Positions 1 to 9,191 of a stretch of 40,544 nt of DNA are shown piece after piece. Numbering within the stretch: position 1 is the first letter of the stretch; each line of letters opens with the position of its first letter. Made by a program: the position numbers and the translations under genes. Source of the stretch: Actinomadura sp. KC06 (GTDB lineage Bacteria; Actinomycetota; Actinomycetes; Streptosporangiales; Streptosporangiaceae); assembly GCF_004348735.1 (NCBI RefSeq), contig NZ_SMKT01000080.1, positions 1 to 40,544 of the forward strand. Reading direction: 5' to 3'. The notes under the pieces are model-generated. The model had not been told where the DNA came from, made no database searches, and saw only the letters and a list, made by a program, of their open reading frames with translations.

Positions 1-2091
1 GGCTATGGAGAGCGGAGTGCGCAACTTACTCGCATAAAGTTCCTGCCACTCATACCAGGCCATTCCCCGTTCGAGCATTGGCACCCCGAACCGCTTTCGC
101 CGAGAGATGGCAGCACGGAAGGCGAACAAAAACCGACCAACAGCGCCTAGTTGATCAAAGTCTTCGACCTGCAGATCCTGGTCATAAATCCAGACGGCAT
201 CGAATTCGGCATAGGCTCCGTAGTCTCGAACGCCGTCGCCCACCACCATGGGGCGTGTTTGAGGAACACCGAGGCGACTTGCCGCGCCATTTCCGGTGAG
301 CAAAAATAGATCGTCTTCACCAGTTACAGCAGTGATCCCAATTGAGGTTGCCCAGTCCCCGAGTCGTTTAATTCGTGCATCCTCGATTAGGTCGAATACA
401 CCCCCTGCGCCACCACCGCTAAGAGACCACGGGTGGGCGGCCAAGCCTGACCGCCCCAGGTCCGTAACACTGACCCACTCTGATTCGCTTCCAGCAATCC
501 GGTGCTGGCCAATGATCGCCGCCCAGACCTGCCCTTCAGCGGCGTTAGCTGGCTGGTCTGGCTCACCTCGAATGCCGAGGACAGCGCGGATTGGATCACC
601 CTTAAGTGCGGTACGGTTGCGGCCAGCGAGGATGACCGTCGGTGTGCCGTGGCCTGGGATATAGGCGCCTGACGTATCGATGATATGCGTCAGATCTACG
701 TTCTCATGGAACCAGGGAACGAGCTTCTTGCCGAACTCGCGTTTCATGAACGAGTTGGCGGTGATCTGGCCGGTGAATCCGGCGGCCCGGTCTGAGCCGC
801 CCGTGCGGATTGCCAACTCGAAGATGCGCTGGGCGAAAGGTACCGAGAGCGCGTATTTTCCCGAGGCGGCGCTGTAGGCGCGGTAGTTCTCGTTTTCCTG
901 CTTGTCCTTCGCGACGATGTACGGCGGGTTGGCGACGACCACGTGATAGGTGCCCACGCCGAGGAGGTCGCAGCGTTTCGCGAACTCCTGCACATCCTCC
1001 GTCTTGTAGGTGAACTGCTCGTCGTTACCGAAGAGCATTCCCGTCTGGATTTCGGCTCCGCGGCCATGGAGGAGGGAGTCGCCTACCGCGACGTTGATCG
1101 GGAAAACGGGGGCGGTGTCGAGGCGGGTTTCGCCTGCGGCATGCAGAGCCGCGACGAGGAGGCGGAAGCGGGCGATCTCGGCGGCGAAGGGGTTCTTGTC
1201 GCAGCCGTGGATGGATTCCATGACGCGGCGAATGCGGCCCCAGTCGTCCAGGCCGGGGACGTCCACCTTCTTCCACTTGTCGAGGAGGCGGTGGAAGATG
1301 CCGAGGAGGAAGTGGCCGGAGCCGCAGGCCGGGTCGATGGTGCGGAGACCGTGGACGATGGGCTCGTCGCCGGGCCATCCGGCGGGCTTGTGCTTCCAGG
1401 GCGGTTCGAGCCCGAATTCTTTGACGGCCGGTTCGAGGGTGAGGTCGAGGATGAATTCCTCGACGAATTCCGGGGTCTGGAGGAGCGCGTAGGTCTTCTT
1501 CGCGTGGTCGGAGAGGTCCTGGTAGAGGTCGCCGAGGAAGCGGGTGTCCAGGTTCTCCTTGTCCGTGAAGTCGTGGACGATCTGGCCGTCCGCGTCGAGG
1601 CGGCGCCAGAACTTCAGGAGTTCGGCGGCCTTCTCGTAGGACGGCTCCAACTCCCACAGCGGGTTGTGGTCGCGGTCGAACAGGCCAGCGACGGTCTCAT
1701 TGGTATTCGCGAGGTGGGTGAAGGCGGCGATCAGCCAGTCGCGGTCGTTCTTGTCCGGGTGGTCGCGGAAGAACTGCTGGTGGCGTTCGTCGGCTTCGGC
1801 GAGGCGGTCGCCGGGTCCGGCGATCCACGGGTCGGTGATGAGGTCGTTGTCCTCGCAGAACCTCACGAAGACGGTGGCGAGGATCCAGGCGACGGCGGCC
1901 TGCGTGACCCGGTCGTCCCGCCATTGGCCGAAGGTCAGCGCTGTGCGCTCATGCGCGCGGGCGGCGTCGTACTCGGCCTTGAGCTTGGCGTGGAACTGCT
2001 GCCCGGGTTCGGTGTCCGCGCGCAGATCGTCCTCAAGGGAGGTGACCTGCTTGCGGAGGTCTTTCAGCAGGGCCGCCTTGTCCACGCTCAC
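1..2091 (-). CDS. pglX: BREX-2 adenine-specific DNA methyltransferase PglX (partial, C-terminus off the left edge)
   Basis: The frame is open from a GTG at 2091 to the window edge (697 codons), so the C-terminal part is missing. Homologues are about 1200 residues long. Visible motifs are the AdoMet-binding motif I DPACGSGHFLL (about residues 253-263) and the catalytic NPPY (388-391) of N6-adenine methyltransferases, after an N-terminal helical region of about 200 residues. The GTG start is chosen because GAGGAG lies 9 nt upstream; a second GTG two codons later is possible. In BREX type 2/Pgl systems PglX methylates host DNA, and together with PglW, PglY and PglZ it blocks phage growth. pglW lies 56 nt upstream on the same strand, which fits this family assignment and a shared transcript. 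The pglY and pglZ partners are not in the window. Confidence 0.9.
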   Translation of the reverse strand, partial: MSVDKAALLKDLRKQVTSLEDDLRADTEPGQQFHAKLKAEYDAARAHERTALTFGQWRDDRVTQAAVAWILATVFVRFCEDNDLITDPWIAGPGDRLAEADERHQQFFRDHPDKNDRDWLIAAFTHLANTNETVAGLFDRDHNPLWELEPSYEKAAELLKFWRRLDADGQIVHDFTDKENLDTRFLGDLYQDLSDHAKKTYALLQTPEFVEEFILDLTLEPAVKEFGLEPPWKHKPAGWPGDEPIVHGLRTIDPACGSGHFLLGIFHRLLDKWKKVDVPGLDDWGRIRRVMESIHGCDKNPFAAEIARFRLLVAALHAAGETRLDTAPVFPINVAVGDSLLHGRGAEIQTGMLFGNDEQFTYKTEDVQEFAKRCDLLGVGTYHVVVANPPYIVAKDKQENENYRAYSAASGKYALSVPFAQRIFELAIRTGGSDRAAGFTGQITANSFMKREFGKKLVPWFHENVDLTHIIDTSGAYIPGHGTPTVILAGRNRTALKGDPIRAVLGIRGEPDQPANAAEGQVWAAIIGQHRIAGSESEWVSVTDLGRSGLAAHPWSLSGGGAGGVFDLIEDARIKRLGDWATSIGITAVTGEDDLFLLTGNGAASRLGVPQTRPMVVGDGVRDYGAYAEFDAVWIYDQDLQVEDFDQLGAVGRFLFAFRAAISRRKRFGVPMLERGMAWYEWQELYASKLRTPLSIA

Positions 2092-2147
2092 TGATTCGGT
2101 CTCCTCGTTCGGTCGTGCCGTCGATAGTGGTTCGTGTCGTCCGCTGG

Positions 2148-4724
2148 TCAAGCGGCCTGGCCGCTGTGCAGGCGGGCGAGGAAGGCCTTGTCCAGGACGG
2201 TCCATTCGGTGGCGCCGATGGCCTCGACCGTCCGTCCATCGAGATTCGGGGTGGCGCGCGGCGCTTCGGACGGGCAGAGGAGCCACAGTCCGTGCGGGAC
2301 GTCCGATGGGCGGCGTGCCGCGTTCTGCAGTCTGGTGAGCAGGTCGTGTCCGCCGACGTCGAAGTATCGGGCGAGCAGGCCCGCGTTGTGAAGGAGCAGC
2401 ACTGTCCGGGGCGTCGCGGCGCGTTCGTGGAGGCGCTGTTCGGTGCGGTCCAGGACGCGGACGACGAACGAGCGGAGCCCGCCCGGCATCTCCCCGGTGC
2501 GGGTGAACCGCTCGTCCGCGCGTAGTACCTGGCCCCAGTCGGCGCCGTGCTCGGTGGCCAGTGCGCGGAACTCGGCGAGGAACACGTCCGCGAAGCTCAC
2601 CGGGACCAGCGGGTACGTGGCGGCGAGCGCGTCCGCGACGCCGGTGAGCCGTTTGAGATGCAGGGTCAGCGCGAGGAACCCGCCCTGCCGGGCGGCGGCG
2701 GTGAGTCTGGCGTCGGCGATGTCCTCGGGGCCTTCGCCGGGGGCGCCGAGACCGGCGCCGAGGCGGGTCGCGGTGGTGCTGCTGGACGGTGTCCGTGGCC
2801 GGATCGGCGCGGGCGGGAAGAACCGCTCGTCGGCCTGGTCGTAGCGGAGCGGGAACCCGGCCTCGGACAGGGCCTCTTCCACGTCCACGTAGGTGGGCGG
2901 CGGCGTGTAGGCGTCCAGGTCGGGGAATCGGGCGCGGACCTTGCTCAGCAGGTCGCCCAGCGTGACGCCCTGCGGGAACCGGACGCCCGCGCCGGCCTGC
3001 GACAGCCGCAGCGCCCTCGACAGGTCCAGGCCCCGCGGGTAGAGCTGGAAGGTGGGCGAGGCGAGCGCGTCCGCCGCGACGCTGGACGCGAGGCGGACGA
3101 GGCGGGTGTCCGACAGCGGCGTCATCCCGTCCGGGGGGTCGACGCCGCGCAGTACCCGGATCACCTCGGCGCCGCCGGGCAGCGGGTCCTGCTCCGCCAG
3201 TTCGTCCGCGCGGGCGCCGAGTTCGGCGGCGTAGTCGGCCAGTTCGGCGGGTGTCGGGTCGTCGGTGCCCGGCAGCGACTCCAGCGCCACCAGGACGTGC
3301 CGCCCGCGGCGCAGCCGGTCCAGGCGGGGTTCGCGGCCGTCGTCCCCGTCCGTCCCGGTGAACGCCTCCGCCTCCACCGCGGCGCGGACGACGGCGAGCG
3401 ACCGGGCCACGGTGACCTCCGGCGGTGCGTCGGCCGCGCCGTGCCGGACGCGCAGCAGGTCCGCCAGCTCGATGGCCGTCGTGACCCCGCCCTGCCCTCG
3501 GACCAGAGCGACCACCTCGTCGCGGACGGGCGTCAGCCAGTCGGCCGCGGCCCACCGCTTGATGGCCTCGTTGTGGTGCCGCGACACCGTCGCCTGCGTC
3601 GTCTCAGCCGCCTTCGCGACGGCGCTCTGCGTCGGCCACGTGTCGTCGGGGACGGTGCCGTCGGTGTCCGGGAGGCCGAGCAGCAACCGCAACGTCCTGC
3701 CCCTGCGTGAGCCCCGGCGCTCGTCGGCGGGGACGAGCAGCGCCGCGAGGTCGTCCACGCGCGTTCCCACGCGAGGGCCGCCGGGTGGCGGCCCGAGCGA
3801 CGGGCCGGCGACGGCTTCATCCTCCGGCTCCTGGCCTGCCCTGCGGTGCGGGCGCAGCGAGGTCGTCCATTGCTTGTGCCGCCGGTTCAGCTCCTTCTTC
3901 GCGACCGCGCCCGCGCCGCGCGCCTTCGAGATCTGGTACGGCGGGACGTCCAGGAGCTGCCTGACCGTCGTCGCGTTGAAGCCCGCCGCGACCGCCACCG
4001 CGCGCGGCGACAGACCTGCCGCGATCAGCGGCGTCTCCAGGGTCGCCGCGTCCGCCGCGATGTCGCGGGCGGCCTTCAGTTCCTCCGGGCCGAGCCCGGA
4101 CTCGGCGTCGCCGCCGGCGAGCGTCGCCTGCGTCGTGGCCGGGGCCGTCGCGTCCGCCCTGCGGAAGATGTCCTGCCACGCGGCCTCCATCTGCGCGAAC
4201 GTGTCGAACCGCTCCGAAACGTCCCGGTGCAGGGCGCGCTGGAAGAAGGCGGTGAGGCCGTCGCGCAGCGCAGGCTCGAACAGTTCCGCCGACAGGTACG
4301 GGTACGGGTCGTCGCCCGTGCGCGGGTCGGACCTCTCGTCCCCCCACCGCGGCCGCTCCCCCGACGCCATTTCGTGCAGCGTCACCGCGGCCGCGTACCG
4401 CTCGGCGTGGTCGTCGAAGTCGGGACGGCTCGGCGTGCCGAGGAACGGGTCGAGGTAGCCGCGCGTGCCCGCGGTCGGATCGCGGTCCGACACGTCCGTG
4501 AGGGAGAAGTCGAGCAGCTTCAGCTCCCACGTGCGGTCCGCGCGGCGCAGCACCCCGAAGTTCTCCGGCTTCAGGTCGCGGTGCCGCACGCCCTTCGCGA
4601 CGAGCTGATCCAGGGCGCGGAACAGGTCGCGGCCGAACCGCTCGAGCTGGTGGTAGGTCAGCTTCCCGTCATCGTGGAGGACCGCGGCGAGGGTGCGGTC
4701 ACCGGCGAACTCCAGGTCCAGCAC
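2148..4724 (-). CDS. pglW: PglW C-terminal part: kinase C-lobe and downstream region
   Basis: This 858-residue frame holds the C-lobe of the PglW Ser/Thr kinase: the catalytic loop HRDLKPEN (about residues 48-55) and LLDFSL in place of DFG, as I recall for this family. About 700 residues of the PglW C-terminal region follow, including a helix-turn-helix-like stretch (TQSAVAKAAETTQATVSRHH, about residues 365-384). The GTG at 4724 is only the first possible restart after the TAG. No Shine-Dalgarno sequence precedes it, so separate translation is doubtful. On its own this piece lacks the nucleotide-binding N-lobe and should not be an active kinase. It ends 56 nt before pglX. Confidence 0.75.
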   Translation of the reverse strand: MLDLEFAGDRTLAAVLHDDGKLTYHQLERFGRDLFRALDQLVAKGVRHRDLKPENFGVLRRADRTWELKLLDFSLTDVSDRDPTAGTRGYLDPFLGTPSRPDFDDHAERYAAAVTLHEMASGERPRWGDERSDPRTGDDPYPYLSAELFEPALRDGLTAFFQRALHRDVSERFDTFAQMEAAWQDIFRRADATAPATTQATLAGGDAESGLGPEELKAARDIAADAATLETPLIAAGLSPRAVAVAAGFNATTVRQLLDVPPYQISKARGAGAVAKKELNRRHKQWTTSLRPHRRAGQEPEDEAVAGPSLGPPPGGPRVGTRVDDLAALLVPADERRGSRRGRTLRLLLGLPDTDGTVPDDTWPTQSAVAKAAETTQATVSRHHNEAIKRWAAADWLTPVRDEVVALVRGQGGVTTAIELADLLRVRHGAADAPPEVTVARSLAVVRAAVEAEAFTGTDGDDGREPRLDRLRRGRHVLVALESLPGTDDPTPAELADYAAELGARADELAEQDPLPGGAEVIRVLRGVDPPDGMTPLSDTRLVRLASSVAADALASPTFQLYPRGLDLSRALRLSQAGAGVRFPQGVTLGDLLSKVRARFPDLDAYTPPPTYVDVEEALSEAGFPLRYDQADERFFPPAPIRPRTPSSSTTATRLGAGLGAPGEGPEDIADARLTAAARQGGFLALTLHLKRLTGVADALAATYPLVPVSFADVFLAEFRALATEHGADWGQVLRADERFTRTGEMPGGLRSFVVRVLDRTEQRLHERAATPRTVLLLHNAGLLARYFDVGGHDLLTRLQNAARRPSDVPHGLWLLCPSEAPRATPNLDGRTVEAIGATEWTVLDKAFLARLHSGQAA

Positions 4725-4739
4725 CGTCCGCTGGGCGAG

Positions 4740-6560
4740 CTACCGCGGCCCGCCGAGCAGCCGCACGATCGCGCCGCCGCCGACCTTCGCGAGCGCCTCC
4801 GCCTCCGCGGCCAGCCGTCCCGCCTTCGCCTCGTCCAGCGCCACCTTCAGAACCCGCTCCGGGCCCGGCTCGGCGGCCTCCTCGTCGTCGGCGTCGCGGC
4901 GCACCAGCAGCGCCCGCGACGTCGCGCCGGAGCCGAGGACGCGGTCGACCCGCCACACGCCGTCCGCGTCACCGTCCACGATCTGGCCGGGCGTCGCGGT
5001 CAGCGGGTCCGTGCCCTCCCAGCCGTCGGCGAGCGCGTCGTCGGGGACGGCGGCGTCCTGCTCGGCGGCGTCCAGCTCCGCCAGGAACCGGTCCGCCGAC
5101 TCAAGCCGGTTCGCCGGGACGCCCTGCGTGGCCTCGAAGACCAGCCGGTCGAGCTGGTCGCCCAGGCCATCTGCGACCGCGTAAGGATGCAGCCCGCCGG
5201 CGTCGCGGAGCGTGTCGATCAGGGTCGCGCGGTCGGGTGCGGGCGGGCGGCCGGTGAGGATCAGGTAGGCGATCGCGCCGACGCCGAACACGTCCATGTC
5301 CACCGGGTCGGGGTACGGCTGGTCGAACTCGGGCGCCAGATACACCAGCGCGGCGTCGTCGACCAGTTCGGCGTCCAGGGTGGACTGGCCGATCGTCATC
5401 GGGGTGGTGGTGTCGAAATCCCGTGCGGCCGTCTGCCAGTCGATGATGCGCAGCACCGGCCGCGACCCGTCGTCCCTGGCCGACACGTACACCGACCGTG
5501 CGGAGAGCGCGCGGTGGTACAGCGACCGGTTGTGCGCGTACCGGACGGCCTCCGCGAGCTGCCGCACGAGCGCGAGGCGCGTCTCCGGTGTGAGCGATGC
5601 CCCGTGCACGTCGAGGTACGAGTCCAGGCGGAGGTCACGGTGGTGGTGCCGGAAGAGGATCGCCGAACCGCCCTGGTGCTCGCGGATCTGCACCGCCTGC
5701 GCGATACCGGGGTGGTTGATGCCCTGGAGCACCTGGTACTCGCGGCGAGCCGCCCGGTCGACCGTCCTGCGCGCCTCGTCCGTCGCCTGCCGGTTGACCA
5801 GGTAGATCCGGACCCGGCCCTCCTCGTGCACCATGTCGTGCCGCTCGGCCAGCCGGTCCTCCCAGCGCGGCCCGGCCTCCAGGACGCCGGGCTCCATGCG
5901 CCACTCGTCCCCGAACCGCAGATGCGCCGTGGAATGCGTGATGCCGATCCGCTCCAGCATCTGCGGAAGGCGCTTGGAAAAGTCGGCCGCGACCCTCCGC
6001 TGCTCGTTCTCCGGAGGACGGCCCAGCAGGTCGTGCCAGATCCGGCCGAGGCCGGTCTGCCGGTCGTCGCGGCCGTACACGCGCGTGCGCTGGACCTCGT
6101 CCAGTTCCGAGGCCAGGTTCGGCGCGGACAGGAACACCGCCGGTTCGATCCGCGGCATCCGCACGCTGAAGAACCCCAGTTCCCTCGCGGCCCAGGCCAG
6201 CCGGCTCTTCAGCTCCTTGGACTTCCAGTCGGTCAGCGACAGCGGGTTGCGGATCGTCCTCGGCCGGTCGGCGTTGAACGTCCAAGTCGCCCCGCTGTTG
6301 ACGACGCGTCCCGGATGCCCTTTCAGCTCGACGAGGTACAGCCCGCCGGGCGTCGCGATGAACAGGTCGCACTCGTGGACCCGTCCCGACGGAGCGACGA
6401 AGGAGAACAGCGCCCACGCGCGGTACGGCTCCACGTTCGGCATCAAGCCCTTGACGTGGTCCAGCCCCTCCTGCTCCCAGGGGAAGTCGGACTCCCTCTC
6501 CTGGAACCAACGCTGGACGGCCCTCGGCGGCCTAGGAACGGGCCTGCCGGATCGCGACAT
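4740..6560 (-). CDS. pglW: PglW N-terminal part: NERD-like domain, pseudokinase domain and N-lobe of second kinase
   Basis: This 606-residue frame starts at an ATG preceded by GGAGGGG. It opens with a NERD-type nuclease-related domain (about 20-150, with DLFIATPGGLYLVELKG). A protein kinase-like domain follows whose catalytic loop reads HRALSARSV instead of HRDLKxxN and whose metal loop reads IIDWQTA instead of DFG, so it looks like a pseudokinase. Near residue 530 a second kinase begins (LGSGATSRALLV, RVLKVAL) and is cut by the TAG right after RLLGGPR. PglW in BREX type 2 is the kinase component that acts with PglX, PglY and PglZ. The 284 bp upstream hold no convincing gene and probably carry the promoter of the pgl operon. 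Confidence 0.85.
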   Translation of the reverse strand: MSRSGRPVPRPPRAVQRWFQERESDFPWEQEGLDHVKGLMPNVEPYRAWALFSFVAPSGRVHECDLFIATPGGLYLVELKGHPGRVVNSGATWTFNADRPRTIRNPLSLTDWKSKELKSRLAWAARELGFFSVRMPRIEPAVFLSAPNLASELDEVQRTRVYGRDDRQTGLGRIWHDLLGRPPENEQRRVAADFSKRLPQMLERIGITHSTAHLRFGDEWRMEPGVLEAGPRWEDRLAERHDMVHEEGRVRIYLVNRQATDEARRTVDRAARREYQVLQGINHPGIAQAVQIREHQGGSAILFRHHHRDLRLDSYLDVHGASLTPETRLALVRQLAEAVRYAHNRSLYHRALSARSVYVSARDDGSRPVLRIIDWQTAARDFDTTTPMTIGQSTLDAELVDDAALVYLAPEFDQPYPDPVDMDVFGVGAIAYLILTGRPPAPDRATLIDTLRDAGGLHPYAVADGLGDQLDRLVFEATQGVPANRLESADRFLAELDAAEQDAAVPDDALADGWEGTDPLTATPGQIVDGDADGVWRVDRVLGSGATSRALLVRRDADDEEAAEPGPERVLKVALDEAKAGRLAAEAEALAKVGGGAIVRLLGGPR

Positions 6561-6844
6561 TCACCCCTCCGTTCCCCGCACTCCCCACGCCACCGGCTCT
6601 GGGCGAGCCTAGATCCTACCGACGCGACGGCGCCGCTCTGGGGCGGTTTCCGCCCGTCCGCTGTCTGGAAACGGCCACCGATTCCCCGTCATCCCACGCC
6701 CGACCCCAGGCGTCCCTGGCAGACCACTGCATCGGCATTCGCCGAAGGACCGTGGGCATGAAGACGGCCAGGCCGGCGCACGGATCCATATGGGGCCGGT
6801 CAGCCCGCCGACCTTGACCCGTCGAGGCTGCGGGAAACGAGACT

Positions 6845-7414
6845 TCACGAAGGTCGTATGGTCTCCTTGAGATAAAGGGACATCATGCGCGCCAGGCTGT
6901 TCCTGTTCCGTTTGTCCAAGAGAAAGGTCTCAACACCGGGTCGCCTCTTGAAGTCATCACTCCACGGCAGGCTGCGCAACACGATCGTGCCAAATACCAG
7001 CGCATGGCTTGAATCGGCCAGAATCGAAAGAACGGCCTCCTTGAAATTTTCAGAATAGAGCTGCATCGGTCCGATCTCGTCGAGAACGAGGATCTTCCCG
7101 TCCGCCTGCGACGCCGCCTTCCGGATGAGCGGTACGCACACCTTGTCGAGGAAGCCCAGCTCGATGCCATAGCGACCGATCCCGGCACTGTTCGGTGCAC
7201 CGACCCTCAGCGTGCTGCTGGAATCAATGGAGGCGAGCGTGCCCCTTTCACCGTCCAGAGTGGTCAACTCGAACCCCCAGCGGCCGCCGTTCCGCCGGAC
7301 TTCGTCCGCAAAGAATCCGAAGAAGTGCTCATGGCCTACCTCCTGGACCACACGGCGGACTGCACTGGTCTTACCGGAGGCCTTTTCGCCTGTGAGGAGC
7401 AGTAATCGTCCCAT
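6845..7414 (-). CDS. THEP1-type nucleoside-triphosphatase / P-loop NTPase
   Basis: A 189-residue protein with Walker A GEKASGKT (residues 9-16) and the Walker B block ILVLDEIGPMQL (108-119). The DEIG signature and the size fit the NTPase_1/THEP1 family of small NTPases that hydrolyse a range of nucleoside triphosphates and diphosphates. It is the last gene of the seven-gene operon, 39 nt after the caspase-like gene. In this context it could clear or remodel a nucleotide signal made by the upstream enzymes, or act as a small switch ATPase; both ideas are inference. A nucleotide kinase role is less likely, because the LDEIG signature points to THEP1. Confidence 0.8.
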   Translation of the reverse strand: MGRLLLLTGEKASGKTSAVRRVVQEVGHEHFFGFFADEVRRNGGRWGFELTTLDGERGTLASIDSSSTLRVGAPNSAGIGRYGIELGFLDKVCVPLIRKAASQADGKILVLDEIGPMQLYSENFKEAVLSILADSSHALVFGTIVLRSLPWSDDFKRRPGVETFLLDKRNRNSLARMMSLYLKETIRPS

Positions 7415-7453
7415 GGATGTATCCCGTCGTCTGGTGACTCGACTGCGGAGCAG

Positions 7454-8224
7454 CTACCTGAAGATTGGGAGGTAGGCCCCCTTCACCGTTCCGTGCATGA
7501 CCGGATTCTGCCGTGTCAGGCTGAACGTGGACACACCCTCGTACACCAAGTCGTAGAGCGTCGAAAGGCCGATGCGCTGCCCTCCGTTGACCGAGGTCAG
7601 CTCGCTGTGAAGGAAATGGGTGAAAACCCCGTGGCGCAACGATGAGTCCTCCCAGGCGACCTCATCGTCCGCAGCGGCGCCGAGAAAGACGGTCCCCGCG
7701 CCGAGCCTCAATTCAGGCAGCCGGACGGCCATCCGATTCTCCCTGCGCCGGGCGGCGAGCACGGGACCGATGATGCCGCGGCCGCCGGAGAAACCGCTGA
7801 AACAGGCGTCGGTGACGAAGACCACCAAGGCCGCCGGCAGCCGAGCGGCCAGCCTGGCAAGGTCCAGTTCAACATCGATCGACGTGGACAGGAGCGAGTC
7901 GTACCTGCTGTCGTGGCAGATCAGGTAGCGCGAGGCGATCTCCGCGGCCGACCTCTCCAGCTCGGGGGACCCGTGACCGGCGAAGTAGACGATGATCACG
8001 TCCTGCGGGGTCGACTCCCGTGGAAGATCCACCCCTATCGCGTGCATGATGTTCACCCGGGTGGCTCGACCATCGAAAAGTTCGGTGATTCTTATCGACT
8101 CGGCGAACGACGAATTCCTCAACATGGCGGAAATCGTCTCCGCGTCCCGGCGAGCGAAACTCAAATCATTGATGGCGGGATCGCGATACTTATCGATCCC
8201 GATGACGACCGCATGAATACGCAT
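7454..8224 (-). CDS. Caspase-like (peptidase C14) protease
   Basis: A 256-residue single-domain caspase homologue. It begins with the first strand AVVIGIDKYRD. The catalytic His is in VYFAGHGS (His84) and the catalytic Cys in VTDACFSG (Cys141); both are intact. There are no fused repeats or membrane segments, so a partner protein probably controls it. Its ATG overlaps the TAA of the PfkB-like gene by one base (TAATG), which implies translational coupling. Caspase-like proteins are widespread in actinobacteria and act in bacterial conflict and immunity systems as proteases or death effectors. With a CHAT protease in the same operon, this unit encodes two clan CD peptidases. Effector is the most likely role (inference). 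Confidence 0.88.
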   Translation of the reverse strand: MRIHAVVIGIDKYRDPAINDLSFARRDAETISAMLRNSSFAESIRITELFDGRATRVNIMHAIGVDLPRESTPQDVIIVYFAGHGSPELERSAAEIASRYLICHDSRYDSLLSTSIDVELDLARLAARLPAALVVFVTDACFSGFSGGRGIIGPVLAARRRENRMAVRLPELRLGAGTVFLGAAADDEVAWEDSSLRHGVFTHFLHSELTSVNGGQRIGLSTLYDLVYEGVSTFSLTRQNPVMHGTVKGAYLPIFR

Positions 8225-9144
8225 TAAAGTGATTCGATCTTCCCGGAGGTTGTCGTATCCTTGTGCCCCGCTCCGACAAGTTCGGCCAGTACCTCACAGG
8301 TCATCGTGTCGCCGTATCCACGAAGACCGAGCCGGTCGGGGACAGGGCGTTCGAGGTCATGTGCGAGGCCACCGCGGGTACGTACCGATTGCCGGTAGAG
8401 CGAGCCGGTCCGATAGCGCAGCACGGTGGCGGCGACGTGCTCCAGCAGCAGACCGGCCGTCTCGTCGAGTCGCCGATCGGTGAGTGCCTCGCCGGCCTCA
8501 CCCAGGCCGAGCAGTCTCCGGGCGGAGGTCAACTCGGAGACCAGACCATGTACGGGCCCCAATTCAGCGGTAATCGAGGGCACGTCGGAAAAGTGCCGGT
8601 GGAATTCGTGCGGAACGACGTCGAGAAGGAGCCTCACGCCCCTGGCAGTGGCGCCCGAGGCGATCTCACGCACGCTCGCGTAGGTAGGCGTCGCCCTCCT
8701 GCTCAAGCTGAGGCCGGACACCCAGACGGCGTCGAACCCGGGCAGGGCGTCGAGTACCTCCTCAACCACCCCACCGGACAGGCCCTCGTTGGCCGTGCCC
8801 TGAGACGCGAACATGACCCGTGCCCCAGTTGCGCTGTAGCCGATGACCGTGCGGCCTGTCGGACGCCCGTCGGCAACGGCCACTTGATGCCCGATCGCCT
8901 CTCCCGTCAGCGCCGCTGTGATCGCCCGGCCCGCGACGTCCGCGCCGACGGCGCCAACGATCACCGGCGTGTGACCGCACCGCAGGGCGGCCGCGGCGAA
9001 GTGATAGGCCGTTCCCCCTGGGGCATCGAACAAGGGAGTCCACAACGAGAAGTCGCCGCCGTCGCGGGCGGCGGCAGAGTCGAACGCCACCTCTCCCTCG
9101 ACAAGGGTGTCGAGACAGAGATCACCGAGCACGAGCACCTTCAT
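8224..9144 (-). CDS. PfkB-family carbohydrate/nucleoside kinase
   Basis: 306 residues from the ATG at 9144; an upstream in-frame ATG would add 59 residues lying inside the ndk-like gene and is not favoured. The start MKVLVLGDLCLDTL matches the first strand of the ribokinase fold. GGTAYHFAAAALRCGH (about 43-58) matches the PfkB signature 1 region. The C-terminal GYGDTMT (276-282) matches signature 2 with the catalytic-base Asp279. The family phosphorylates sugars or nucleosides on a hydroxyl or hydroxymethyl group; the substrate here is unknown. Its place between an NDK-like kinase and a caspase, in an operon with a GTP cyclohydrolase II paralogue, suggests a ribosylated pyrimidine or nucleoside substrate, but that is inference. 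Confidence 0.82.
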   Translation of the reverse strand: MKVLVLGDLCLDTLVEGEVAFDSAAARDGGDFSLWTPLFDAPGGTAYHFAAAALRCGHTPVIVGAVGADVAGRAITAALTGEAIGHQVAVADGRPTGRTVIGYSATGARVMFASQGTANEGLSGGVVEEVLDALPGFDAVWVSGLSLSRRATPTYASVREIASGATARGVRLLLDVVPHEFHRHFSDVPSITAELGPVHGLVSELTSARRLLGLGEAGEALTDRRLDETAGLLLEHVAATVLRYRTGSLYRQSVRTRGGLAHDLERPVPDRLGLRGYGDTMTCEVLAELVGAGHKDTTTSGKIESL

Positions 9145-9191
9145 GCCGCCGCCGTTCTCGGGGCCATGGCGGCATGCATCCGCACCGGGGC

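Larger units (their letters stand above)
2148..6560 (-). pseudogene. pglW: pglW interrupted by one in-frame TAG stop
   Basis: The two open frames 6560-4740 and 4724-2148 are in the same phase and are separated only by a TAG at 4742-4740 and five further sense codons. Joined, they give about 1470 residues, the usual size of a BREX-2 PglW. The stop falls inside the second kinase domain, after the N-lobe (glycine-rich LGSGATSRALLV, then RVLKVAL) and before the C-lobe (HRDLKPEN, LLDFSL). One base change, for example GAG to TAG, would explain it. It may be a real nonsense mutation, a sequencing error or a read-through site. I see no frameshift and no inserted DNA. Confidence 0.8.

Noticed and set aside
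943..6761. Long plus-strand open frames opposite pglX and pglW, up to 971 codons
   Set aside because: They are Arg/Val/Glu-rich shadows produced by high-GC codon use on the other strand and match no family, while the minus frames carry clear motifs.
6609..6848. A 79-codon minus-strand frame overlapping the THEP1 stop
   Set aside because: Composition is Pro/Arg-rich with no family likeness and the start is a GTG without a ribosome site.
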